Of a DNA stretch of 64,000 nt, positions 49,060 to 57,949 are shown piece by piece. Positions within the stretch are counted from its first letter, which is position 1, and each line of letters starts with the position of its first letter. This DNA comes from Fibrobacteria bacterium. Its GTDB lineage: Bacteria > Fibrobacterota > Fibrobacteria > UBA11236. Both the position numbers and the translations under genes were made by a program. The notes below the pieces were generated by a model. That model ran no database searches. It was not told the DNA's origin and saw only the letters and a program-made list of their open reading frames with translations. The stretch spans positions 1 through 64,000 of the forward strand of contig JADGQO010000026.1 of NCBI GenBank assembly GCA_017881725.1, read 5' to 3'.

Positions 49060-49667
49060 ATGTACAAAAACCCGCCGAACCGCTCCCAAGTGAAGATGGA
49101 ATTTTTGGACTTCCCCAATCCTTTCGGGGTGAAACTCCATGGTTGATGAAGGACGTCTCGCTCGAAGCGATTGGGAAACGGCTCTATCGCGCCCTGCTGG
49201 TTGTCGCGAAACTGGAGCGGCAGCAGCGCATCCTTTTCTCTCTGGCCAAAGGCGAACGACGCAGCGTTCCCGATCGCATCGTCAGCGTGTGGAAACCTCA
49301 TGTGCGTCCCATCGTGCGGGGCAAGGCCGGGTGTCCGGTCGAGTTCGGAGCGAAGTTATCCATCGCCGTGATTGAAGGGATGAGTTTTGTGGATCGATTG
49401 TCCTTCGATGCCTACAACGAGTGCGGCGATCTGATCGGCCAGGCTGTGGCCTATCACAGGCGTACGGGCCATTGGCCTGCATCGATACACGCGGACAAGA
49501 TTTACCGAACGCGGGAAAATTTGGCATGGTGCAAAGCTCGAGAGATACGTTTTTCAGGTCCGATGCTGGGTCGGCGGCCGGTGGATGCCAAGATAAGGAG
49601 GGAAAATCAAAAACTGACGGCGAACTATTCAGCAAGCCCTATTTACAGAATTTCCTGTTTTGAATGA
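49060..49667 (+). pseudogene. Transposase pseudogene with internal deletion
   Basis: MYKNPPNRSQVKMEFLDFPNPFGVKLHG in one frame then frame-changed IGKRLYRALLVVAKLERQ...VSVWKPHVRPIVRGKAGCPVEFGAKLSIAV...HADKIYRTREN. Confidence 0.75.
49625..49641 (-). repeat. Right terminal inverted repeat
   Basis: Exact reverse complement of 48926-48942. Confidence 0.85.
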
Positions 49668-49817
49668 ATATCAAATTCCAAAATTACAGATGACACCTTC
49701 GATTCAATCGGTTTCGCGATAGGACGACATTTTCCAATCGATTCAACGCGGTCGTTACATCCGTCCGAAACAAAGTAGCGGCCCCTTTTCCTTCGGCGTA
49801 AAAAGTTCGAAGAAGGA

Positions 49818-50321
49818 TCAGATAAGCGGAACCAATTCCGGTTGCAAGTTTGACAGCGTTTCGATTGCCATTGCGTCGTCCCGCAGCATTTTGAAATCAG
49901 CAAAATCGAATCCGGGCCCAACCGTACAGCCCACTAACGAGTAGTCGCCCAGACATTCGGCCGCCTGTCAGTGGCCTGCGGGTATGGCGGCGACCGGCGC
50001 GTTGCGAGAGTCCGTTTCCATTTTTTCTGGAGGCCCCAGAATAAATAACTCCTGCTTCTCAAACCCTGGGTCAAGGTGCCTCAATCGCAACGGATCGCCC
50101 GCGTAAAAATGCCACGCTTCGTCGGATCTAACGGAATGAAAAGCGCTTTTCTCGCCCCGACGCAATAGGAAATAGATGGTGGTCAGTCCTGCCCGCCGTC
50201 CCTGTCCGGCCATCACGGTTTGTTGGGAACGGTAAATCTCCCGGTAAAAACCGCCCTCCGGATGAGGCTTCAATTCGAGGCGGCGAATGAGTCCATCCGC
50301 GGTGGATTCGGTTTTTTTCAT
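49818..50321 (-). pseudogene. DUF985-type cupin, interrupted by one in-frame TGA
   Basis: LKPHPEGGFYREIYRS...TTIYFLLRRGEKSAFHSVRSDEAWHFYAGDPL...PAGH*QAAECLGDYSLVGCTVGPGFDFADFKMLRDD, same frame both sides of TGA at 49968-49970. Confidence 0.85.
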
Positions 50322-50338
50322 CGGGTAGGATCATTGTC

Positions 50339-50362
50339 CTAGTAGACTAGTCGACTAGTAGA
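50339..50362. repeat. Three tandem 8-mers CTAGTAGA-CTAGTCGA-CTAGTAGA
   Basis: Read directly; contains a 14-bp perfect palindrome ACTAGTCGACTAGT (50346-50359). Confidence 0.8.
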
Positions 50363-50833
50363 ACCCGTACGGATCGGTTTTCATGGGCATGGAGTCCCAG
50401 GTTCCCGATGAAGTGAATATCGATTTTCCCTCAAACCCCATGGACGTGACGTTGCGTATGGGATAGGTATTCGTGTTTGGTTTTTCCGTAAACGGTTGGA
50501 AAGGGTAGGCTTGGAATTGGGCCTTGGTCATGCCGCATTGCTCAATGCTGGTTCCGAATTTCGTCTTGGTTAAAGTCAAAGTGGAGTCCGTTCGTGAATA
50601 GTTGCCGCCCTGCCGGGTGACTTGGCACAAGTTCGCGGGATTTCCCAGTCGGTAACCGTATTCGACAAATTCCCATAAATGTCGTCGGCATCGCTTTGGA
50701 TGTAATAATGGCCCGACATGAATTCGGGTCCCGTTCCACAGTCCGCTGCGCCCGAATCCGTGACGCAACCGGATTGAATCATCGAAAATGCCGACAATGC
50801 GAGGACGGATAGGGTCTTACGCCAATAAGCCAT
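50355..50833 (-). pseudogene. Frameshifted lipoprotein gene
   Basis: Lipobox N-terminus MAYWRKTLSVLALSAFSMIQSGC...DADDIYGN in one frame; EFVEYGYRLGNPANLCQVTRQGGNYSRTDSTLTLTKTKF... in another. Confidence 0.65.
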
Positions 50834-51068
50834 GGATGCTCCCGGTTGGATGGATACGCCTGGAAAAATATAACAACGGGACCGGATTTCCTGCTCGCAA
50901 CCCGCAATTGGCCGAGCCCATCCGATAGTGTGACCCCGCTCACCGACAAGTCATTTACTGAATTCTACTATTCAATCTCCGGAAGCCGATGCAGGTTCCG
51001 GAGCCTGACCCGAGCGGATCCACGCCAGGGTTCCGGCGCAAGGGAATCAACCCAAAAAGGATGAGCCA

Positions 51069-53237
51069 ATGCCTTCCTCGACAGCTTTGAAATTCGCCCT
51101 CAAGATTGGGGCGCTCGCGCCGGACACTTTCCGCGTCCATGAATTCGATTTTAGCGAAGCCATCTCGGAGTGCTTCCTGCTGAAAATCACGGCTTCGTCC
51201 ACGCAGGCCGAAGTGGCCTATGCCGATATGATCGCCAAAGACGCGACCTTGACCGTCACCGGGCAGGATTTTTCCGTGAAGCATCATGGCATCGTGACCG
51301 AATTCCGGCAAACCCCGGATGCGGGAGGAAATTTCGGGCATGAAAGCCACGGGTACCTCATCACCATCGAGCCGCATGCGCGCCTTTTGTCCTTCACTAC
51401 GCAAAGCCGGGTTTTTCAGAAAAAGAAAATCGGCGAAATCATCGCGGACGTCATGGCGGGAGCGTCGCTGGCGAAAACCACGCATTGGGATTTCCAAGCC
51501 CAGGGGCCGTTTCTGGAGCGCGAGTACACGGTTCAATACAACGAATCCGATTTCGATTTCATTTCCCGGCTTATGGAGGAAGAAGGAATCTTTTACTTTT
51601 TCGATCACCAAGGGGACAAAGACGTGATGATCATGGCGGATAAGGTCGACGCCTTCAAGCCGATTCCACATACTCCTAAGGTGGAAATCCAGGTTGAGGC
51701 GGGATTGTCCCACATGGCCGTGGATCATATCACCAAAATGGTTCGGACCCAGCGCATGGTGACGGGTATGGCGACCATTAAAGACTATAACTATCGTACG
51801 CCGGGCACCAACGTTATTGGAAAGGCCAGCCGTCCCGGACAGGGAGAGGACTATCAGTTCAGCCCGCATGTGAAAACGACGGCCGAAGCGGAGCGCATGG
51901 CGAACCATCGCGCTGAAATGCACGCCAGCGGCAAAGTCACTCTCGAAGGCGAAAGCCTGTGCCGGGCCTTCCGCACGGGAATGCGATTTGAATTGGATGA
52001 CCCCTCGGCTTTCACGCCCTTCAAAGGCAAATACACTCTGACGCGCATCCATCATCATGGCGATCAAAAGGAAGGCTTCGAAGGCGACAACGAGGACATC
52101 ATTTACAGTAACTCGTTCACGTGCATTCCCGCCGACGTAGTTTTCCGCCCCCATCTTTCCACTCCTCGGCCGAAAATCAACGGCGTCATCACCGCGCGCG
52201 TGGACGGCGTGGATGGTAAACACGCCTACCTCGACGACGACGGCCGCTACCATGCCAAACTTCCTTTCGACCTGACCGACCTCAAGGACGGCCAAGCCAG
52301 CCTGCCTATCCGCATGAGTCAGCCCTATGGCGGCGCCAATTACGGCATGCACTTTCCAGTCCATAACGGCAACGACTTGGTATTGGCCTTCATAGACGGC
52401 AACGTCGACCGTCCCATCGCCATCGGAACCGCGCCCAATCCCAGCAACGCCTCGCCGGTGAACAAGCGGAACAACACCGAAAGCATCATCCGTACCGCCT
52501 CCGGACATCAAATCCGCCTGGACGACAAAGACGACAAAACCGTCATCGAGATTACGACCAAGGGCAAGCACGTCATCACGCTGAACGACGACGCCGATCA
52601 CAAGGAAATCCATGTCAAGACCACGGACGGCAACGAGCTGGTCATGGACGACAAGAACAAGAACATCCGCATCTGCACGCCGGAAGGCGCGCACACGATG
52701 AAGATGGACTATGACAAAAAAGTTTTCACGGTGGAAACGAAGTACGGCCACAAGCTGACCATGGATGACGAGAAAAAATCCTTGGCCATGCAAACCAAGG
52801 ACGGACATATCCTTTCCCTCGATGACGACAAGAAATTGTTGGCCTTGCAGGACGGCAAGGGAAAGCATTGTTTCCAAATCGACGCGGGCGGAAGCAAGGT
52901 CTCCATTACCACCGAAGGCGATTTGGAATTTTCCGCGAAGGGCAAGTTGGATATTACGGCCAAGGAAATCAAGATGGAGGCCAAGCAGGGCGCAATCAAT
53001 GCCAAGGCCGCGCAGGATATAGTGCTGGACGGCATGAACATCAGTGCCAAGGGCCAGCAGAAGGTGACGCTGGAAGCGACCATGGATGTCAGCATCAAGG
53101 GCCTCAACGTGAAGACGGAGGGCAAGGTCAACGTGGAATCCAAAGCGGGCGTGCAAAACAAAGTGACGGGAGTCATGACCAATGTGGAAGCCTCCGGCAT
53201 CAATACCATCAAGGGCTCCATGGTGATGATTAACTGA
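51069..53237 (+). CDS. T6SS spike protein VgrG (second copy)
   Basis: EYTVQYNESDFDFISRLMEEEGIFYFFDHQGD; C-terminal beta-helix repeats; ends GINTIKGSMVMIN. Confidence 0.95.
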   Translation: MPSSTALKFALKIGALAPDTFRVHEFDFSEAISECFLLKITASSTQAEVAYADMIAKDATLTVTGQDFSVKHHGIVTEFRQTPDAGGNFGHESHGYLITIEPHARLLSFTTQSRVFQKKKIGEIIADVMAGASLAKTTHWDFQAQGPFLEREYTVQYNESDFDFISRLMEEEGIFYFFDHQGDKDVMIMADKVDAFKPIPHTPKVEIQVEAGLSHMAVDHITKMVRTQRMVTGMATIKDYNYRTPGTNVIGKASRPGQGEDYQFSPHVKTTAEAERMANHRAEMHASGKVTLEGESLCRAFRTGMRFELDDPSAFTPFKGKYTLTRIHHHGDQKEGFEGDNEDIIYSNSFTCIPADVVFRPHLSTPRPKINGVITARVDGVDGKHAYLDDDGRYHAKLPFDLTDLKDGQASLPIRMSQPYGGANYGMHFPVHNGNDLVLAFIDGNVDRPIAIGTAPNPSNASPVNKRNNTESIIRTASGHQIRLDDKDDKTVIEITTKGKHVITLNDDADHKEIHVKTTDGNELVMDDKNKNIRICTPEGAHTMKMDYDKKVFTVETKYGHKLTMDDEKKSLAMQTKDGHILSLDDDKKLLALQDGKGKHCFQIDAGGSKVSITTEGDLEFSAKGKLDITAKEIKMEAKQGAINAKAAQDIVLDGMNISAKGQQKVTLEATMDVSIKGLNVKTEGKVNVESKAGVQNKVTGVMTNVEASGINTIKGSMVMIN

Positions 53238-54331
53238 TGGACTGGTTAACGCGCATAGCACCCGGCAATGCCCCCGACGGTTCGCCCATCCTGTCGGTAC
53301 TGGCCAAACGTACGTTCAAGTTCGCCAACGGCAAGGCCGCGACCGTGGATGAAGAACAATTGGATTTCATCGAGGCCGATGAATTCTGGGGCCAAGGCAA
53401 TCCGGCCAGCGATGCCTTGCGTTTGGAGTCGGACCTGGTGGCCTATAAGCCCATGACCGACGTGATCCTGATCGGCAAGGCCCATGTGCCGGGCGGGAAA
53501 AAAATCGGGCAACTGGATGTCGGCGTCCAAGTGGGACAGGGAAGAAAAATCGCGCGCGTATTCGGCGATCGCAAAGCCTATGTGACGGGAACGGGCCTGG
53601 CCTTTACGGAACCGGAACCGTTTTCGGAAATGCCCTTGGATTTTTCCCGGGCGTATGGCGGGCAGGACGTAAAATCCGATCCGGGCTTCGCATGGTCCTA
53701 TTTGAAGAACCCCGTGGGCCGCGGCTTCGTCGTCAAGAATACTCCGCAAGCGATTCAAGATCTGCTGCTCCCCAATCTCGAGGATCCGCAGCGCCTGCTG
53801 ACGCCGCAAACACTGGCTATCGGTAAATACGAAAAATGGTCCACCGGTCCGGAGCCCATCGCCTTTGGATGCATCAATAAGAATTCCCATCCGCGATTCA
53901 CGCTCGCAGGCTTGCCGCCGGAAGAATGGATGAAGTCCGAAGCCGATCGGCAACGCGCCTTACATGCCGCGCCGGAAGTGGGCACGCCCCTCGCGCGCCA
54001 ACCGTCGCAAGTGCCGCCCATGTTGAATCCGCTGTTCTTCAACGGGGCCGCGCCGGGAATGCGGTTTCCCTATTTGCAAGGCGACGAATCCATCAAGCTG
54101 GCCTTTATGGATCCGGCCCATCCGCAATTCGCATTCAACTTGCCCGGCAGCAAACCCAAAGCCTGGATGGACGTGGGCGAAGGCCCGGAAGAAATGGCGA
54201 TGGTTTTGCATACCGTGGTCATTTACAAGGAGACCAATCAAGTCGCCTTGACCTGGCGCGGCTGCGCCTATTATGGCGGCACGGAAGCGATGAAGGAATT
54301 CACTACCCTGGAGTTCGGAGTGAAGGAGTGA
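53237..54331 (+). CDS. DUF2169-family T6SS adaptor-like protein (third copy)
   Basis: LAKRTFKF; SRAYGG; NPVGRGF; stop/start overlap with VgrG (TGATG). Confidence 0.87.
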   Translation: MDWLTRIAPGNAPDGSPILSVLAKRTFKFANGKAATVDEEQLDFIEADEFWGQGNPASDALRLESDLVAYKPMTDVILIGKAHVPGGKKIGQLDVGVQVGQGRKIARVFGDRKAYVTGTGLAFTEPEPFSEMPLDFSRAYGGQDVKSDPGFAWSYLKNPVGRGFVVKNTPQAIQDLLLPNLEDPQRLLTPQTLAIGKYEKWSTGPEPIAFGCINKNSHPRFTLAGLPPEEWMKSEADRQRALHAAPEVGTPLARQPSQVPPMLNPLFFNGAAPGMRFPYLQGDESIKLAFMDPAHPQFAFNLPGSKPKAWMDVGEGPEEMAMVLHTVVIYKETNQVALTWRGCAYYGGTEAMKEFTTLEFGVKE

Positions 54332-54341
54332 AGGAGTCCTG

Positions 54342-55436
54342 ATGGGTAAGCCTGCGGCCCGCATGGGCGATCTCACTGCGCATGGCGGCACCATCATATT
54401 GGGCACGCCGACTATTTTAATCGGCAAGATGCCGGCCTCCGCTCTCGGCGACATGCACACCTGTCCCATGTGCACGGGCCCGGTGCCGCATGTGGGCGGC
54501 CCCATCCTGCTCGGCAGCACCGGAGTTTTTGTCGGGAAGAAGCCCGCCGCCCGCATTTCCGATCAAGCCTTATGCGTGGGACCACCTTCCATGAATGCCA
54601 TGGGCTGCTTCACGGTGTTGATCGGGGAAGTCGGCAGCGGGTCGCAAGCCGGCGCCGCCGAAGCCGCTTCCTCATCGGCCGCCGCCAACAAGACGGGCCC
54701 CAAAGCCATCAAACCCTTTCCTCTCTCCGAACCTCCGGAAGCGCCGCCGCAAGTCCATAGCGTGGAATTCGAATTCGTGGACTCGGCCGGAAAACCCTTG
54801 GGCGGCATCCCGTTCACCATGAAGGATCCGGACGGCCAGGACATTGTCGGCGTCAGTAGCATGGACGGCAAGGGGTATTATGGCGGTTACGTCCAGACCG
54901 GTAACTTCACGGTTACGGTCCCCGAATTGTCCGGCGCCAAATGGGACAAGCCGGAAATCGCCGCCTCGGAAAAATGCAGCTGGTCCGTCACGGCGGATGG
55001 CTTTGAGGACGGCGCGCAGGCGTGGATCAGCATTTACGGCGTGGGCGAAGGCGGTTTAAGGATGATGGTGAGCACGGAGGAGATGAAAGTCTCGGGGGGA
55101 AAGGTCACGGGCGCTTGGGACGTGAAAGCCGCGCTGGTTGACGAAGACGGGACCGGAACCCACAAACCGGAATTAGAAACGTGCGAATCATTCCAAATTC
55201 TGATCTGCGTGGGACAATGCGTGGCGGTCAGCCCGATTTTGAAAGTGCATGATACGGTGGACATCGAATTGACCGGCGACGGCGGCAAGCCGCGCAAAAA
55301 TACACCTTACACCCTGACCTTGCGGGACGGCACGGTACTGACAGGCAAGTTGGACGGACAAGGCAAAGCCAAGCACGAGAAGGTTACGCGGGGCCGATTC
55401 AAAGTGGAGTTCGGGCCCAGCCCGGCGGAAGGCTGA
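54342..55436 (+). CDS. PAAR-domain protein with Ig-like C-terminal extensions
   Basis: KPAARMGDLTAHGGTIILGTPTILIGKMPAS...ARISDQALCVGPPSMNAMGCFTVLIGE; YTLTLRDGTVLTGKLDGQGKAKHE. Confidence 0.85.
   Translation: MGKPAARMGDLTAHGGTIILGTPTILIGKMPASALGDMHTCPMCTGPVPHVGGPILLGSTGVFVGKKPAARISDQALCVGPPSMNAMGCFTVLIGEVGSGSQAGAAEAASSSAAANKTGPKAIKPFPLSEPPEAPPQVHSVEFEFVDSAGKPLGGIPFTMKDPDGQDIVGVSSMDGKGYYGGYVQTGNFTVTVPELSGAKWDKPEIAASEKCSWSVTADGFEDGAQAWISIYGVGEGGLRMMVSTEEMKVSGGKVTGAWDVKAALVDEDGTGTHKPELETCESFQILICVGQCVAVSPILKVHDTVDIELTGDGGKPRKNTPYTLTLRDGTVLTGKLDGQGKAKHEKVTRGRFKVEFGPSPAEG
54901..54916. repeat. Dyad motif GTAAC-TTCACG-GTTAC
   Basis: Exact copy, inside PAAR gene. Confidence 0.85.
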
Positions 55437-55437
55437 T

Positions 55438-57099
55438 ATGGCGGAAGGCGACGGACACTCCGGCACAGCCGCGCGCTTCAGCACGGCGGCGGTGCATATC
55501 GTATTCCAAATGCGCCCCGGCACCACGGCCAATCGCCGCATCACGACCGGCGGAGACGCAACGCTTACCTTACATTCCGGAGCGGTCTCGCAAGTGCAAG
55601 CGGTGGACGGTATTTATCATTTCGACATGCCCGCGGGCGAAGAAGCCGTGCTCGAATTGTTCGGCACGCAATTCCGCGTGGTGCGCGTGAACGGCATCGA
55701 TCCGGATCCGACGGGCGAAAACACCATAGTAGTCTGGGACGGAACCCTGCGGCCCAACACGGGTTTGGAAGGCCAACTCCAGCGCCTGCAAATCCTAGGC
55801 TATTATTGCGGGGCCGTGACGGACGCCATGAACGATATTGCGGAACGCGCCATCCTGGAATTCCAGGCGGATAACGGTTTGGTCATCGACGGCGTGTCCG
55901 GCAACCATACACGCGATAAAATCGCCGAAATATTCGGCCGCGTGGGTAACATGAACGGTACCCATCAGCCCCTTAACCGGCGCTACCTGGCTTTTTTCGA
56001 AAGGGCCAATGTCGGGCCGTCACAACGGAATTCGCCGCAAATCGATTTCCGAGGCGGCGAGGCCATGAAACTGTCCCTGCCCGCTCCAGCAACCGATGGG
56101 GCCACGTCCATGACCTACCTACTGGGTTGCACGCCGGTCCACCTGGACGAAGCCTCCTTTCCCTTGCACCTGACGTCACGTGGCGGTAACGGTATCCTTA
56201 CGGTTACGACGGCAATCGAACCCACCCGCAACGACATGTTCGAATTCCGGGCCGTGGCGCAGGGCGATGAAGTATTGGAAGTGCATCAAGGCTCCGCAGC
56301 GGGTCCCCTAATCGCCACTTTGGACGTCCATGTCGTGCCCTTGGTCAACGTGGAACTTTGGGGCCATTTGCTCACGGTCACGGACGCAGCCGGGGCCCAG
56401 CTGGCGGATCCGCCGTTGTGGACGCAAGCTGAAGCGCAAGCCTTGATCGACAGCATCAACGATATCTGGAACCCGGTGGGCGTTCGCTTCGTGTTCCGCG
56501 GCTTCGAGTCCCATGACGTGCAGCAACCTCAGGCCGGGACCATCGCGGACGATTATATCCACCTCCATCTCCGTTCCCAAGCCATCGCTCGAAGCCTCAA
56601 CCGCCGCGGAGTGATGAACGTCTACTTTACCCAGCTGTTGAGCATGACTTTCACCAACGCCGACGGAGTCCCGGAAACCATGGCGCCGCTGGCGCATGCA
56701 GGCAACCGGTGGGCGTTTAATCCCTCCGCCGTTTTTACAAGCAAGAGCAGTGCCTTCAATATGGGCCGCGTCCTGGCCCACGAATTCGGACATATGCTCC
56801 GGCTTACCCGCGCGCAATACGCCCACACGGATGATCGCGGCGTCGCGACCCCGTGGCGCCACGACCTTTGGTCGCGCATGCGCATGATGTCCAAGTACGT
56901 GAACTATAATCCGCATAACCCCGAGCGTGGCTGGCAGAATCTCACTTACGGTTCGGACGATCAGAATTTCATGCTCGCGGGGGATTTGATTTCCGTGAAG
57001 GATTTTCCGAATGACGGCACGGATGGCGAACTGCAAAGGTCGCGCGCAAGCGTAAGTCTGCGCCCATACGCAACCCACGGATTACCATTGAATGCTTAA
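55438..57099 (+). CDS. Candidate T6SS effector: peptidoglycan-binding-like region plus zinc metallopeptidase
   Basis: LQRLQILGYYCGAVTDAMNDIAERAILEFQADNGLVIDG (PG_binding_1-like); LAHEFGHMLRLTR (HExxH). Confidence 0.75.
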   Translation: MAEGDGHSGTAARFSTAAVHIVFQMRPGTTANRRITTGGDATLTLHSGAVSQVQAVDGIYHFDMPAGEEAVLELFGTQFRVVRVNGIDPDPTGENTIVVWDGTLRPNTGLEGQLQRLQILGYYCGAVTDAMNDIAERAILEFQADNGLVIDGVSGNHTRDKIAEIFGRVGNMNGTHQPLNRRYLAFFERANVGPSQRNSPQIDFRGGEAMKLSLPAPATDGATSMTYLLGCTPVHLDEASFPLHLTSRGGNGILTVTTAIEPTRNDMFEFRAVAQGDEVLEVHQGSAAGPLIATLDVHVVPLVNVELWGHLLTVTDAAGAQLADPPLWTQAEAQALIDSINDIWNPVGVRFVFRGFESHDVQQPQAGTIADDYIHLHLRSQAIARSLNRRGVMNVYFTQLLSMTFTNADGVPETMAPLAHAGNRWAFNPSAVFTSKSSAFNMGRVLAHEFGHMLRLTRAQYAHTDDRGVATPWRHDLWSRMRMMSKYVNYNPHNPERGWQNLTYGSDDQNFMLAGDLISVKDFPNDGTDGELQRSRASVSLRPYATHGLPLNA

Positions 57100-57943
57100 G
57101 GTCACCGCTCTATTGACCGCCATGCTACTGTCGGCCGGAACAGGAAAAGGAAACCCCATGGAACAAGCCAGCATCAAAGCGCGCATCGAAAAGGCGGATC
57201 GCACTCTCATGAAAGGGTTGGACTCAGGCATGGCCGGGGACTTCGCCTTCCTGGCCGGCTATCATCCTGCAACACTCAAAAGCCGAGAGCTGGTGCTGGA
57301 TATCGTCGAAACCTTCTTTACCGATTGGAGTTTCGAGGTCCTCTTCCAAGATCTGCATGACAAGGACGAGTCCATCCAATGCCGATCCGCGGAAATCCTT
57401 TCCGAGCGCGCCCGTCCCAAGGACGGCAAACGGCTTTTGCAAGAACTGGAACAAAGGTACACGCAACCGATATCGCATTTACCCAATCGCGAGATCGTTC
57501 TGGCAGTCGGCAATTCCAATGACAGCTCGGCGATGGAACCGCTTTTAACCTTGCGCAAAAAAGAAAAGGACCGCGAAGCCCTGGAAGGCTACGATATGGC
57601 CCTGGCCAAGGTCGGCTATATCAAGGAAATACGTAAGCTTGAATTCGCGCTGGAGCATGGACCCGCTCCCGACAAAGCAAAAGCCCTGACCACGCTCCGA
57701 TATGTGAACAAACCGGAATGGATCCCAAAAGTGATCCCGCTCCTGACAAATAAAATGGTCGCCCGCCAAACATCCTTAGGTCCCGCGACTTTTCATATCC
57801 GGGTTTGCGATGAGGCCATCGCCACGCTGGGTACCATTGATCCGGCCAAGAAAATTCCCTTCGAAGTCTCATCAATCTTCGGCAATCCTTTCAGCGACGA
57901 GCAAGTACGTCAAGCCCAACAGGCTTACGGCCTCAATAAGTAG
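57092..57943 (+). CDS. Secreted HEAT-repeat-like protein, candidate immunity
   Basis: N-terminal signal-like segment, helical repeats, 8-nt overlap with the metallopeptidase gene. Confidence 0.65.
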   Translation: MLKVTALLTAMLLSAGTGKGNPMEQASIKARIEKADRTLMKGLDSGMAGDFAFLAGYHPATLKSRELVLDIVETFFTDWSFEVLFQDLHDKDESIQCRSAEILSERARPKDGKRLLQELEQRYTQPISHLPNREIVLAVGNSNDSSAMEPLLTLRKKEKDREALEGYDMALAKVGYIKEIRKLEFALEHGPAPDKAKALTTLRYVNKPEWIPKVIPLLTNKMVARQTSLGPATFHIRVCDEAIATLGTIDPAKKIPFEVSSIFGNPFSDEQVRQAQQAYGLNK

Positions 57944-57949
57944 CCCGCC

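Larger units (their letters stand above)
48926..49641 (+). mobile_element. Internally deleted insertion-sequence remnant (IS5-like transposase)
   Basis: 17-bp perfect terminal inverted repeats TAGGGCTTGCTGAATAG / CTATTCAGCAAGCCCTA flanking transposase fragments. Confidence 0.8.

Noticed and set aside
49968-49970. Selenocysteine or TGA recoding in the cupin
   Set aside because: No SECIS-like reason to expect it, TGA is used as an ordinary stop elsewhere in the window, and the recalled family residue is Trp, so a nonsense mutation or base error is simpler.
50955-53261. 768-aa minus-strand ORF opposite the second vgrG
   Set aside because: Antisense shadow of an unambiguous VgrG; similar shadow ORFs occur opposite the other T6SS genes (e.g. 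39014-40618).
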